From a virus: a DNA stretch of 37,920 nucleotides. The translations under genes and the position numbers were made by a program. How positions within the stretch are numbered: position 1 is the stretch's first letter; every line of letters begins with the position of its first letter. The DNA is taken from positions 1-37,920 of IMG/VR virus record IMGVR_UViG_3300044991_002496; one strand, written 5' to 3'. The notes beneath the pieces are model-generated. The model made no database searches and was not told the DNA's origin. It saw only the letters and a program-made list of their open reading frames with translations. Shown here in pieces: positions 24,133-36,100 of this stretch.

Positions 24133-27100
24133 ATGAGTCAATTATTAAGTGGTAAGGTAAAAGTAACGCTTCCTCAGAATGTTTCTGAAGATAGATATGA
24201 GTTTCTTCAACTGAATGAAGCAGAACCTAATTTAGGGGTACCTATTAGTGGTAGTTTATCGAGCGGTTCAGTTGCTTTATTAGCATCTGATGAGTTTGGT
24301 AATCGTTTATTTGTAACAAAATTACAATTTCCTGAGTATAGTGGTTCATTTAGTGGTTCATTTCAAGGAGATGGTTCACGATTAACCAATTTACCCTTAG
24401 TAAAAGATGCTTCTAGATTAATTTCTGGTTCAGCATCGGCATCAATTTCACCACAAACCGGATTTTTAGTAAATGTATCATCATCTTTTGATGGTGATAT
24501 GGATATAAATGGTGATGTTAGGGTTACTGGTGACTTATATGTTAATAATAGGATAGTTGCAAGAGAAATATTGGTTCAAATCATATCATCTTCAATTATT
24601 TTTTCATCTGGGTCAAACCGATTTGGAAATTCATTAGTAGATTTACAAGAATTCACTGGTTCTGTATCAGTTACAGGTTCATTTGATGTAAATGGTGAGG
24701 GTAGATTCAGTAATAACGTTTACATATCAAATACAGCTTCAGCATCCTTCTTTGAGGGTGATGGTAGTAAGTTATTTAACCTTCCTGCGGCAGCAGAATC
24801 ACCAAGAATCGTTGATGGGGCTGTTACGGCATCCGTTAATGAATCTTATGGGTTTAGATTAGAAGGAACTACAAGAGCAGAGTTCAGTTCTTCACTTTTT
24901 GTGAGTGGAAACATAGAAATTGTTAGTGGTTCATCATTTAGTGGTAGTGGTGCTAACTTATTTGATATTCCGAGGGCAGCTTTAACGCCTGACGCTCTTC
25001 TGTCGGCATTTATTACATCAGGTTCGGTCACCGCATCGGTTAATCCAAATTATGGGTTTCGATTAGAAGGTACCAATAGAGCAGAATTTAGTTCTTCACT
25101 ATTTGTAGCTGGTAATGTAACCGCATCGATGTTTACTGGTAGTGGTGCTGGTTTATTCGATATTCCAAGGGCAGCATTAACACCGGATGCATTGGTTTCT
25201 CCATTAATTGGTAGTGGAAGTGTAACGGCATCGGTTAATCCAAATTATGGATTTAGATTAGAGGGTACCAATAGAGCAGAGTTTAGCTCATCGGTATATG
25301 TAGATGGTAATGTAACTGCATCAATGTTTAGTGGTAGTGGTGCTGGTTTATTTAATATTCCGAGAGCAGCTTTAACGCCTGATGCACTTGTATCACCATT
25401 AATTAGTAGTGGAAGTGTAACCGCATCGGTTGACCCTAAGTCTGGATTTGTTGTAACTTCAATCGAAAGCGGTTCACAATTTACAGGTTCATTATTTGTA
25501 AGTGGTGGTATTTCTATAAATAGTGGTTCAATTTTTAGTGGTAGTGGTGCTGGTTTATTTAATATTCCGAGAGCAGCATTAACACCTGATGCATTATTGA
25601 GTACATTTATATCATCGGGTTCAGTAACAGCGTCTGTTTCTCCAAACTTTGGATTCAGAGTTGAATCACAACAAAGTGGTTCTGAGTTTACAGGTTCAGT
25701 TGATGTTAGTGGAAACGTATCCGCATCAATGTTTAGTGGTAGTGGTGCTGGTTTATTTGATATTCCTAGGGCAGCATTAACACCGGATGCATTATTATCA
25801 AATTTAATAACAAGTGGAAGTGTAACGGCATCCGTTGACCCTAAAGCTGGATTTGTAGTAACTTCAATCCAAAGTGGTTCACAATTTAGTGGTTCAGTTA
25901 GATTTAGAGATAATCTTATAGTAGCTGGTAATGTAACCGCATCGATGTTTACTGGTAGTGGTGCTGGTTTATTCAATATACCAAGAGCAGCATTAACACC
26001 GGATGCACAATTATCAAATATAATAGCAAGTGGTTCAGTTACCGCATCGGTAACTCCACAAAATGGATTTCAAGTAATTTCAGTTGCAAGTGGTTCGGAA
26101 TTTACAGGTTCGGTTAGACTTAGAGATAACCTTAATGTAAGGGGAACTGTAACTGCATCAATGTTTAGTGGTAGTGGTGCTGGTTTATTTAATATTCCAT
26201 TATCTGCATTAGCTGAACAAGTAGCTCAAGCTACTAGGATAGCAACCGGTTCAGTAACGGCTTCTGTTGGAAGTAATTTTGGATTTAAAGTAGAATCTGC
26301 ACAATTTGGTTCTGAATTTACTGGTTCAATTGATGTAAGTGGTAGTGTAACTCTTAAATCTGGTTCATTTTACTCTGGTAGTGGTGAGGGATTATTTAAT
26401 ATTCCATTATCAGCATTATCTGAAGAGGTAATTAATAGAAATTTCATAGCAGATGGGCAAGTAACTGCATCTGTTGATAATATAAATGGATTTGTAGTAA
26501 CATCACCATTAAGTGGTTCTACATTTAAAGGTTCAGTTTATGTTACTGGGTCTGTAAATGTAAGTGGTTCATTATTTGTAAGTGGTGGTGGTATTATTCA
26601 AGCATTAACTGGTTCATTCTTTAGTGGTAGTGGGCAGGGGTTATTAAACATACCTCGTTCGGCATTAACTGAAGATGCACTTATTTCAACTGAAATAAAA
26701 TCAGGTTCAGTAACGGCATCGGTATCTCCTAATATTGGATTTGTAGTAAATTCGGCTCAAAGTGGTTCGGAATTTACTGGTTCAATAGATGTATCTGGTT
26801 CGGTATCAGCATCTTTATTTAGAGGTGATGGTAGTGGATTAACAAATATAACTATACCTGTAATTACCGATGGTAATGTAACTGCCTCAGTTGATGATTC
26901 TAATGGATTTATAGTTACATCTCAGGCATATGGTTCACAATTTACTGGTTCTGTTAGAGTTAATACATTTGTAACTGCATCTGAATTTAGAGGTAATTTT
27001 GCAGGAGATGGTTCTCAAATTACTAATATTCAAATATCTATTATCCAAGATGGTGAAATAACTGCATCTGTTTCAAATGAGAATGGTTTTGTAGTTGATT

Positions 27101-30100
27101 CTTTCAAAAGTGGTTCAACTTTCTATGGTAATATAATAGCAAATAATGGTATTGTATCTAATGATGATATCATAGCAAATGGAAACATACAAGCTAATAT
27201 TGGTTCATTCTTTAGTGGTAGTGGAGCTGGATTAACTAATATTCCTTTATCTGCATTTGCTGAAGAGGTAATTGCATCAACTCGTATCCAAAGTGGGTCT
27301 GTTACTGCATCAGTATCTCCTAATTTTGGATTCAAAGTAGAATCATTGGATAGTGGTTCACAATTTACTGGTTCTGTTAAAGTATTAGGGCAAGTAAAAA
27401 TTCTATCTGGTAGTGGATACTTTAGTGGTAGTGGTGAGGGGTTAACAAATATCCCCCGTTCAGCATTAACTGAAGATGCGTTACTTTCATCATTCATTGT
27501 AAGTGGAAGTGTAACTGCATCGGTAGCACCAAATACTGGGTTTGTTGTTATATCATATCAAAGTGGTTCAACTTTCTTTGGTGATATTCAATTAGCAACT
27601 GGTTCTTTCTCTGGTAGTGGTGCAAGATTATTTGATATACCAAAATCAGCAATTTCTGATTTAGATACTTCTAAAATATTTAGTGGTTCGGTTACCGCAT
27701 CAACTCACCCTCAAAATGGATTTATTGTAACATCAGTTGTAAGTGGTTCAACTTTCTTTGGTGATGTTCAATTGGTAACTGGTTCTTTCTCTGGTAGTGG
27801 TGCAAAATTATTTAACATACCAAGAACAGCACTAACACCTGATGCACTTATTAGTACAACTATTACATCTGGTTCAGTTACCGCATCAGTAGCACCAAAT
27901 ACTGGATTTGTTGTAACATCAATTGAAAGTGGTTCAAAATTCTTTGGTAATATAGAATTAGTAACTGGTTCATTTAGTGGTAGTGGTAGAAATTTATTCG
28001 ATATTCCTTTTTCTAATTTAACTGGAGATTCAAATAGAATTGCTAGTGGTTCTGCTACTGCATCTATTTCACCAAATTTAGGATTAGTTGTTAATACATC
28101 CGCATCTATTGATGGTGATTTAAATGTAGCTGGGGCAATCAACGCAACAGAAATAAATGTAACGTTTATAAATTCGGAAGTAATTTATTCTTCTGGTTCA
28201 AATATATTTGGTGATTCATTGACAGATATACAACAAATGACTGGTTCGGTTAAAATAACTGGTTCTTTGACTGTTGATGGTGTAATCACTGGTGATGGTA
28301 GTGGATTATTTAATATCCCACAATCAGCACTTACTGAAGCAGCAACATTAATTGCTAGTGGAAGTGTAACGGCATCGGTTAACCCTAATAACGGATTTGT
28401 TGTAACTTCAATCGAAAGTGGTTCTACATTTAGTGGTTCACTTTTTGTAAGTGGTGGTGTTTCTATAAATAGTGGTTCAACATTTAGTGGTAGTGGAGCT
28501 GATTTATTCAATATCCCAATATCAGCATTTTCACCTGATGCACAAGATGCAATTAATTCACTATTGGCAATCCAAAGTGGAATATTGGCTAGTGGTAGTG
28601 TAACGGCATCAGTTTCGAATGAGTTTGGATTTAAAGTAGAATCAATTGATAGTGGTTCACAATTTACAGGTTCATTATTTGTAAGTGGTGGAGTAGAATT
28701 AAGTAGTGGTTCATCGTTTAGTGGTAGTGGTGCTAGATTGTTCGATATACCAAGAGCAGCATTAACGCCTGATGCACTTTTATCAAACTTAATCGCAAGT
28801 GGTTCAGTTACCGCATCAGTAACACCTGATAACGGATTTGTTGTAACTTCAATCGAAAGTGGTTCTACATTTAGTGGTTCACTTTTTGTAAGTGGTAATA
28901 TTGAGGTTGTTAGTGGTTCATCATTTAGTGGTAGTGGTGAAAACTTATTTAATATCCCACTAACCGCACTTTCTACTGAAGCAATTGAAGCACTTATTTC
29001 AACTGAAATTAAAAGTGGTAGTGTAACCGCATCAGTAACACCTGATTTTGGATTTGTAGTAGTATCAGCTGAAAGTGGTTCTGAATTTACTGGTTCAGTT
29101 GATGTAAGTGGAAGTTTATATGTAACCCAAACTATAAGTTCAAGTATTGTAAAAGCAAATGAATTATCTGGTTCATTCTCTGGTTCATTCTTTGGAGATG
29201 GTGGTGGATTAACTAATATTTCACTTGCTAACTTATCATTTGATGTATATCGTTTAGTGAGTGGTTCAGTTACGGCATCCGTAACACCAACTGAAGGATT
29301 CAAAGTTGAATCTTTGGATAGTGGTTCTAAATTTACTGGTTCAATTGATGTATCTGGTTCAATAACTATTGATGGTATTTATACTGGAGATGGTAGTGGA
29401 TTGACAAATATTGATATTGCTAATTTGGCAATTGATACTTCTAGAATTTACACTGGTTCCGTTACTGCTTCGGTATCTACTGATGGCCACTTTAGAGTTT
29501 TAGATGGTACTACATTAAGAGCAATTAAATCCGAATTTAGTGGTTCAGTTTATGTATCTGAATCAATATATGTAAACAAATTTATATTTGGTGATGGTAC
29601 TTTTATCACAAACGTAACCGCTGCAGCATCTCCAAGAATTTCATCTGGTTCAGTAACGGCTTCAGTTTCACCTAATTTTGGATTTAAAGTAGAATCCGCA
29701 CGAAGTGGTTCTGAGTTTACGGGTTCAGTTGATATTAGTGGTTCAATATCGGCATCTTTATTTAGTGGTGATGGTAGTGGGTTATTCAATATTCCATTAG
29801 AAGCACTTGAAGATTTACAATTAGTAAAAATTAACTCTGGCTCTGGTATAGCAATTATTGACCCATTAAAATTAGATGTAAACGTTCCAATAACAGCATC
29901 TCGATTTGATGGAGATGGTAGTGGATTATTTAACATTCCTGCAAACGCATTACAAGACCTTCAATTAGATAGAATTATATCTGGTTCAACTCAGGCGGTA
30001 ATTTCACCTGATAAAGGATTTGAGGTTGGTACAAAAACATCTATATCTGGTTCACTTAGTGTAAGTGGTGGATTATTTGTAACTGGTGGAAGTGTTATTT

Positions 30101-33100
30101 TATCTTCTGGTTCATCATTTGTTGGAGATGGTAGTGGATTGACTAACATCAATATAGCTAACTTATCATTTGAAACTTCACTTTTACAAAGTGGTTCATT
30201 TACAACGGTACTTTCACCAAACTTTGGATTAGTTGTTAACGCATCCGCATCAGTTAGTGGAAACTTAAGTGTTGAAAAAAATATATACGCACCTGTAATT
30301 TATGGTGGACAAATTACCGGTTCATTCTATGGTGGATACTATGGAGAGGGTGATGCTGAAGATAGAGATATTCTTATCTATGATGCGGCCCGTTCTAAAT
30401 ATGTACCTGTACCTGAGAGTACACCAACAACCGCAGAACCATTTACAAATGTAACTGAAGTAACGGTTGTACACAACTTTGATGTTGATTATCCAATCGT
30501 ACAAGTTTATGAAGCTGGTACAAATGGAATGATTATACCTCAAGCTATCATACCATTGGACAGTGATAGAGTTAGAGTAGTATTTAGTGGTTTAACTTCT
30601 GGAGTTGTAGTAGTTGGTAGTGGTGGTTCAAAAATAAGTGGAGCAATTAGTGGTAACAACGTAATTGGAATTGTACCATCAGCGTCTAGAGCAATTTCAG
30701 CAGAAACTGCTGATACTGCATTAAATGTAGCTGGTATTGATTCGGCATCTCTTGCATTATTAAACGATTTACAAAACTTTGTAAGAAACGAACAAACATC
30801 ATCTATGACGGTGTTGAGTTCATCTTTCGCTCTTACTGCATCTTACGCATTAAATGCTGGTGAAGCTGGTAGTGGTGGAACTGATTTATTCATTTACTAT
30901 ACAAGTTCGTTAGTACAAACTGAAACTGGAAAAATTAACTTTACTGGTTCTGGTGTAAGTGTAATTGATTCTGGTTCTGATGGTATATTAGTAACTATCT
31001 TAGGTGGCGGTGGTACTGGTGATGGTGATTTACTATCATCTCAAACCGCATCAATGTATGTGTTCTCATCATCATTTGCATCAATAGCCGAATACGCATT
31101 AAACGCAGTTGGTGGTGGAAGTGGTACTGGTTTCCCATTTGAAGGTTATGCTGCACTAACGGGAAGTTTAAATGTATCGGGTAGTTTAATTGTAACTGGT
31201 AGTACATTCATACAAAATTTACCATTAGGTTCAACAAATTTAGTGGTTACCTATAACCCAACAACTGGAAGATTAGAACAACAATCAATCGATGCAGCTG
31301 TTGGTACGAGTGGAGTAGATGGTACATCTGGAACTGGTGGTACATCTGGAACTGGTGGTACATCTGGAACAAGCGGAACGAGTGGAACGAGTGGAAGTAG
31401 TGGAACTTCTGGTACGAGTGGAACATCAGGTACATCTGGAACATCAGGTACATCTGGAACAAATGGTACGTCTGGTTCATCTGGGACAAGTGGAACAAGT
31501 GGAACATCTGGAACGTCTGGTACTTCAGCAACATCTGGAACATCTGGAACGTCTGGTACTTCTGGAAGTAGTGGAAGTAGTGGTTCATCTGGAACAAGTG
31601 GGACAAGTGGAACATCTGGAACGTCTGGTACTTCAGCAACATCTGGAAGTAGTGGAACATCTGGTTCTTCTGGAAGTAGTGGTTCTTCTGGAACATCTGG
31701 TTCAAGTGGTTCTTCTGGAACATCTGGTTCAAGTGGTTCAAGTGGTAGTAGTGGTTCATCTGGAACATCTGGTTCAAGCGGAAGTAGTGGTTCAAGCGGA
31801 AGTAGTGGAAGTAGTGGAACCTCTGGTTCATCAGGTTCGTCTGGTTCATCTGGAACAAGCGGAACGAGTGGAAGTAGTGGAAGTAGTGGTTCTTCAGGAA
31901 CATCAGGTTCGTCTGGAACCTCTGGTTCATCAGGTTCATCTGGAACAAGTGGTTCAAGTGGAAGTAGTGGTACGAGTGGAACGTCTGGTTCAAGTGGTAC
32001 TACTGGTACATCTGGTTCTTCGGGAACATCGGGCACTTCTGGTTCTTCTGGAACATCTGGTAGAGAAGGTGGTAGACTTTTCGAAGTAATTAATGATGGA
32101 TTCAATTATGCATTTGATGGATATGATGATGCTACATTCCCAACCTTAACATTAGTAAGAGGTGAATTATTTTACTTTGATGTAAGTGGAGTTTCAGCAT
32201 CACACCCATTTGCATTAAGATTATCAAGCGGTAATACTTCAGTTGTAGATGGTACAATAAATAATGACCCATTAAATGGATTAGCTGGAACAACTGATTT
32301 AATAGCATATAGAGTACCTGAAGATGCACCAAACAATATTGTTTATCAATGTGCAGTTCATTCATCAATGATTGGAATTATTGAAATTGTTGATAAAAAC
32401 GGAACTTCTGGTACATCTGGTACTTCTGGTAGTAGTGGAACATCTGGTACGAGTGGAACTTCAGGTTCTTCTGGGACAAGTGGAACCTCTGGTTCTTCTG
32501 GAACAAGTGGAAGTAGTGGTACTTCTGGTACCTCTGGAACGAGTGGTAGTAGTGGAACTTCTGGTTCAAGTGGTAGTAGTGGTTCAAGTGGAAGTAGTGG
32601 AAGTAGTGGAACATCGGGTTCATCAGGAAGTAGTGGAAGTAGTGGGACATCGGGTTCTTCTGGTTCATCTGGTTCATCTGGTTCGTCTGGAACGAGTGGA
32701 ACGAGTGGAAGTAGTGGTTCTTCTGGTACGAGTGGTACGAGCGGTGAAAGTGGTTCATCTGGAACTTCTGGTTCAAGCGGGACAAGTGGAGTTGATGGTA
32801 CTTCTGGTTCAAGTGGAACAAGCGGATTAGATGGAACATCGGGTACATCTGGTACATCGGGAACTTCTGGCACTTCTGGTACATCTGGGACAAGTGGTAC
32901 ATCGGGAACTTCTGGAACTTCTGGAACTAGTGGTGAGAATGGTTCATCTGGAACATCTGGTTCTTCTGGAACATCGGGAACGAGTGGAACATCAGGTACA
33001 TCTGGAACAAGTGCAACATCTGGAACCTCTGGTACAAACGGAACGAGTGGAAGTAGTGGTACTTCTGGTTCATCTGGTTCAACCGGTACTGATGGTACAT

Positions 33101-36100
33101 CGGGAAGTAGTGGTTCTTCTGGGACAAGTGGTACGAGTGGTTCAAATGGAACAAGCGGAAGTAGTGGAACATCTGGAACAAGTGGTTCAACGGGAACGGA
33201 TGGGACAAGTGGTTCTTCTGGAACAAGTGGTACGAGTGGTTCGAATGGTACATCAGGAAGTAGTGGTACTTCTGGTTCTTCTGGTTCAACTGGTAGTAGT
33301 GGAACTTCTGGTACTTCTGGTTCTTCTGGGACAAGTGGGACAAGTGGTTCGAATGGAACGAGTGGAAGTAGTGGAACTTCTGGTTCAAGTGGTTCAACGG
33401 GAACGGATGGTACATCTGGTTCATCTGGTTCATCTGGAACAAGTGGAGTTGATGGAACGAGTGGAAGTAGTGGAACTTCTGGTTCAACTGGAACGGATGG
33501 TACATCTGGTTCATATGGTACATCTGGAACAAGTGGTTTATCTGGTTCAAATGGTACATCTGGAACTTCAGGTTTAAATGGAACTTCAGGTTCGTCTGGT
33601 ACAAGTGGTTCATCTGGTTCATCTGGTACTAATGGTACGTCTGGTTCATCGGGAATTAGTGGAACTTCTGGGACAAGTGGAAGTAGTGGAAGTAGTGGTA
33701 CATCTGGTTCAAGTGGTACATCTGGAACATCTGGAACCGCAGGTACATCTGGTTTAGATGGAACTTTATTTGGAAGTAGTGGTACTTCGGGTTCTTCTGG
33801 TTCAACTGGAACATCGGGAAGTAGTGGAACTTCTGGAACAAGTGGAGTTGATGGAACATTCTTCGGTTCTTCTGGTTCATCGGGTACTTCTGGTACAAGT
33901 GGAAGTAGTGGAACAAGTGGTTTGAGTGGTTCAAGCGGTACATCTGGAACTTCTGGAACAAGCGGACAAGATGGAACATTCTTTGGTTCATCTGGAACCT
34001 CTGGAACATCTGGTGTTGGTACTAATGGTACATCCGGTTCAAGTGGTACATCTGGAACTTCTGGAACAAGCGGACAAGATGGAACATTCTTTGGAAGTAA
34101 TGGAACTGCTGGTACATCTGGTACATCTGGTTCATCTGGAACAAGCGGAAGTAGTGGAACTGCTGGTACGTCTGGAACAAGCGGACAAGATGGAACTTTA
34201 TTTGGAAGTAGTGGTACATCTGGTACATCAGGTCAAAGTGGTTCATCAGGTACTTCTGGTTTAGGTACAAACGGAACCTCTGGAACAAGCGGACAAGATG
34301 GAACTTTATTTGGAAGTAGTGGAACATCTGGAACAAGTGGTCAAAGTGGTTCATCAGGTACTTCTGGTTTAGGTACAAACGGAACCTCTGGGACTAGTGG
34401 ACAAGATGGAACTTTATTTGGAAGTAGTGGAACATCTGGGACAAGTGGTGAAAGTGGTTCATCTGGTACAAGTGGTATTGGGACAAATGGAACATCAGGT
34501 ACTTCTGGACAAGATGGAACTTTATTCGGTTCGTCTGGAACATCTGGTACAAGTGGTGAAAGTGGTTCATCAGGAACATCTGGGTTAGGTACAAATGGTA
34601 CTTCTGGAACAAGTGGACAGGATGGTACGTTATTCGGTTCATCTGGTACATCTGGAACATCAGGTGAAAGTGGTTCATCTGGTACTTCTGGGTTAGGTAC
34701 AAATGGAACATCAGGTACTTCTGGGCAAGATGGAACTTTATTCGGTTCATCTGGAACATCTGGTACATCAGGTGAAAGTGGTTCGTCTGGAACATCTGGT
34801 GTTGGAACTAATGGAACATCGGGTACTTCTGGACAAGATGGAACTTTATTTGGTTCGTCTGGTACAAGCGGAACATCAGGTGAAAGTGGTTCTTCTGGAA
34901 CATCTGGAGTTGGTACGAATGGAACATCAGGTACTTCTGGACAAGATGGAACATTATTTGGTTCATCAGGTACTTCTGGTACAAGTGGTGAAAGTGGCTC
35001 ATCTGGTACTTCTGGTATAACGGGCACCGCTGGTACTTCGGGAACATCTGGACAGGATGGAACTTTATTTGGTTCTTCTGGAACATCGGGAACATCTGGT
35101 ATTGGTACTGATGGTACATCTGGTATAACGGGTACTGCTGGAACATCTGGGACAAGTGGACAAGATGGAACTTTATTTGGAAGTAGTGGTTCTTCTGGAA
35201 CAAGCGGAGTAAGTGGAAGTAATGGAACATCTGGCATTGGAACAAATGGTTCATCTGGAACAAGTGGACAAGATGGAACTTTATTCGGAAGTAGTGGTAC
35301 TTCTGGTACATCTGGATTAGGTACTAATGGTACATCTGGATTAGGTACTAATGGTACTTCTGGAACATCTGGGCAGGATGGAACTTTATTTGGTTCATCC
35401 GGTACATCTGGTACATCGGGTTCATCTGGATTGGGTACAAATGGTTCATCTGGAACCGCAGGTACATCTGGTTTAGATGGAACTTTATTTGGAAGTAGTG
35501 GTTCATCTGGAACATCTGGAATGGCTGGTTCAAGTGGTTCAAGTGGTTTAAGTGGTACATCTGGTATTACTGGTGATGGTGGTTCATCTGGTACATCTGG
35601 TTCATCTGGGATATCGGCTACAATTACTGGAACTACTAATAACGGAGTTCTTACACTAAATGGGTCATCACCCAATATTACAGCTGAAAGTGGACTTACT
35701 TATGATGGTACTTTATTAGATGTAACGGGTAACGCAACTATATCAGGTAATATAACTGGAAATAATGTAACTGCAAATACATCAGTTTATACACCTAACT
35801 TTAGAGAATTATTTTCTAATTTAGGTACGGGTGGAAGTGTAACAATTAATTTAACAACTGCAAATAATTTTAGATATACGGCTAATGCAAATGTTACTTA
35901 CACATTCTCAAACCCACCATCATCTCCTCAGGGATTTGGATTTACGTTGGTTTATGTGAATGGTGGTAACTTTACAACAACATGGCCGGCATCAGTAGAT
36001 TGGGCTGGTGGTATAGCACCTGCGTTAACTGCAAATGGAACTGATATTTTAGTATTCTATACTTATGATGGTGGAACAACATATTATGGATTCTTATCCG

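Noticed and set aside
28185-29303. A 372-residue - strand open frame rich in EPLNVEPLSIEVTTN
   Set aside because: It mirrors the SGSVTASV module array, repeats with the same period as the + strand modules, and has no gene neighbours on its strand.
31251-32105. Further long - strand and shifted + strand frames in the repeat tracts, including His/Leu- or Met/Gln-rich ones
   Set aside because: They are shadows of the 9-bp repeat in other frames and have no start context or independent conservation signs.
31303-35610. CRISPR array or simple microsatellite
   Set aside because: Repeat units are in frame, translate to one protein tract and lack unique spacers of constant size; copies vary by synonymous codons rather than slippage only.
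34341-35675. A 444-residue Pro/Val/Asp-rich open frame on the - strand
   Set aside because: The complement of Gly-Thr-Ser codons reads as Pro, Val, Asp and Glu without stops, so the frame stays open by composition. The + strand frame is continuous across the full 3994 codons.
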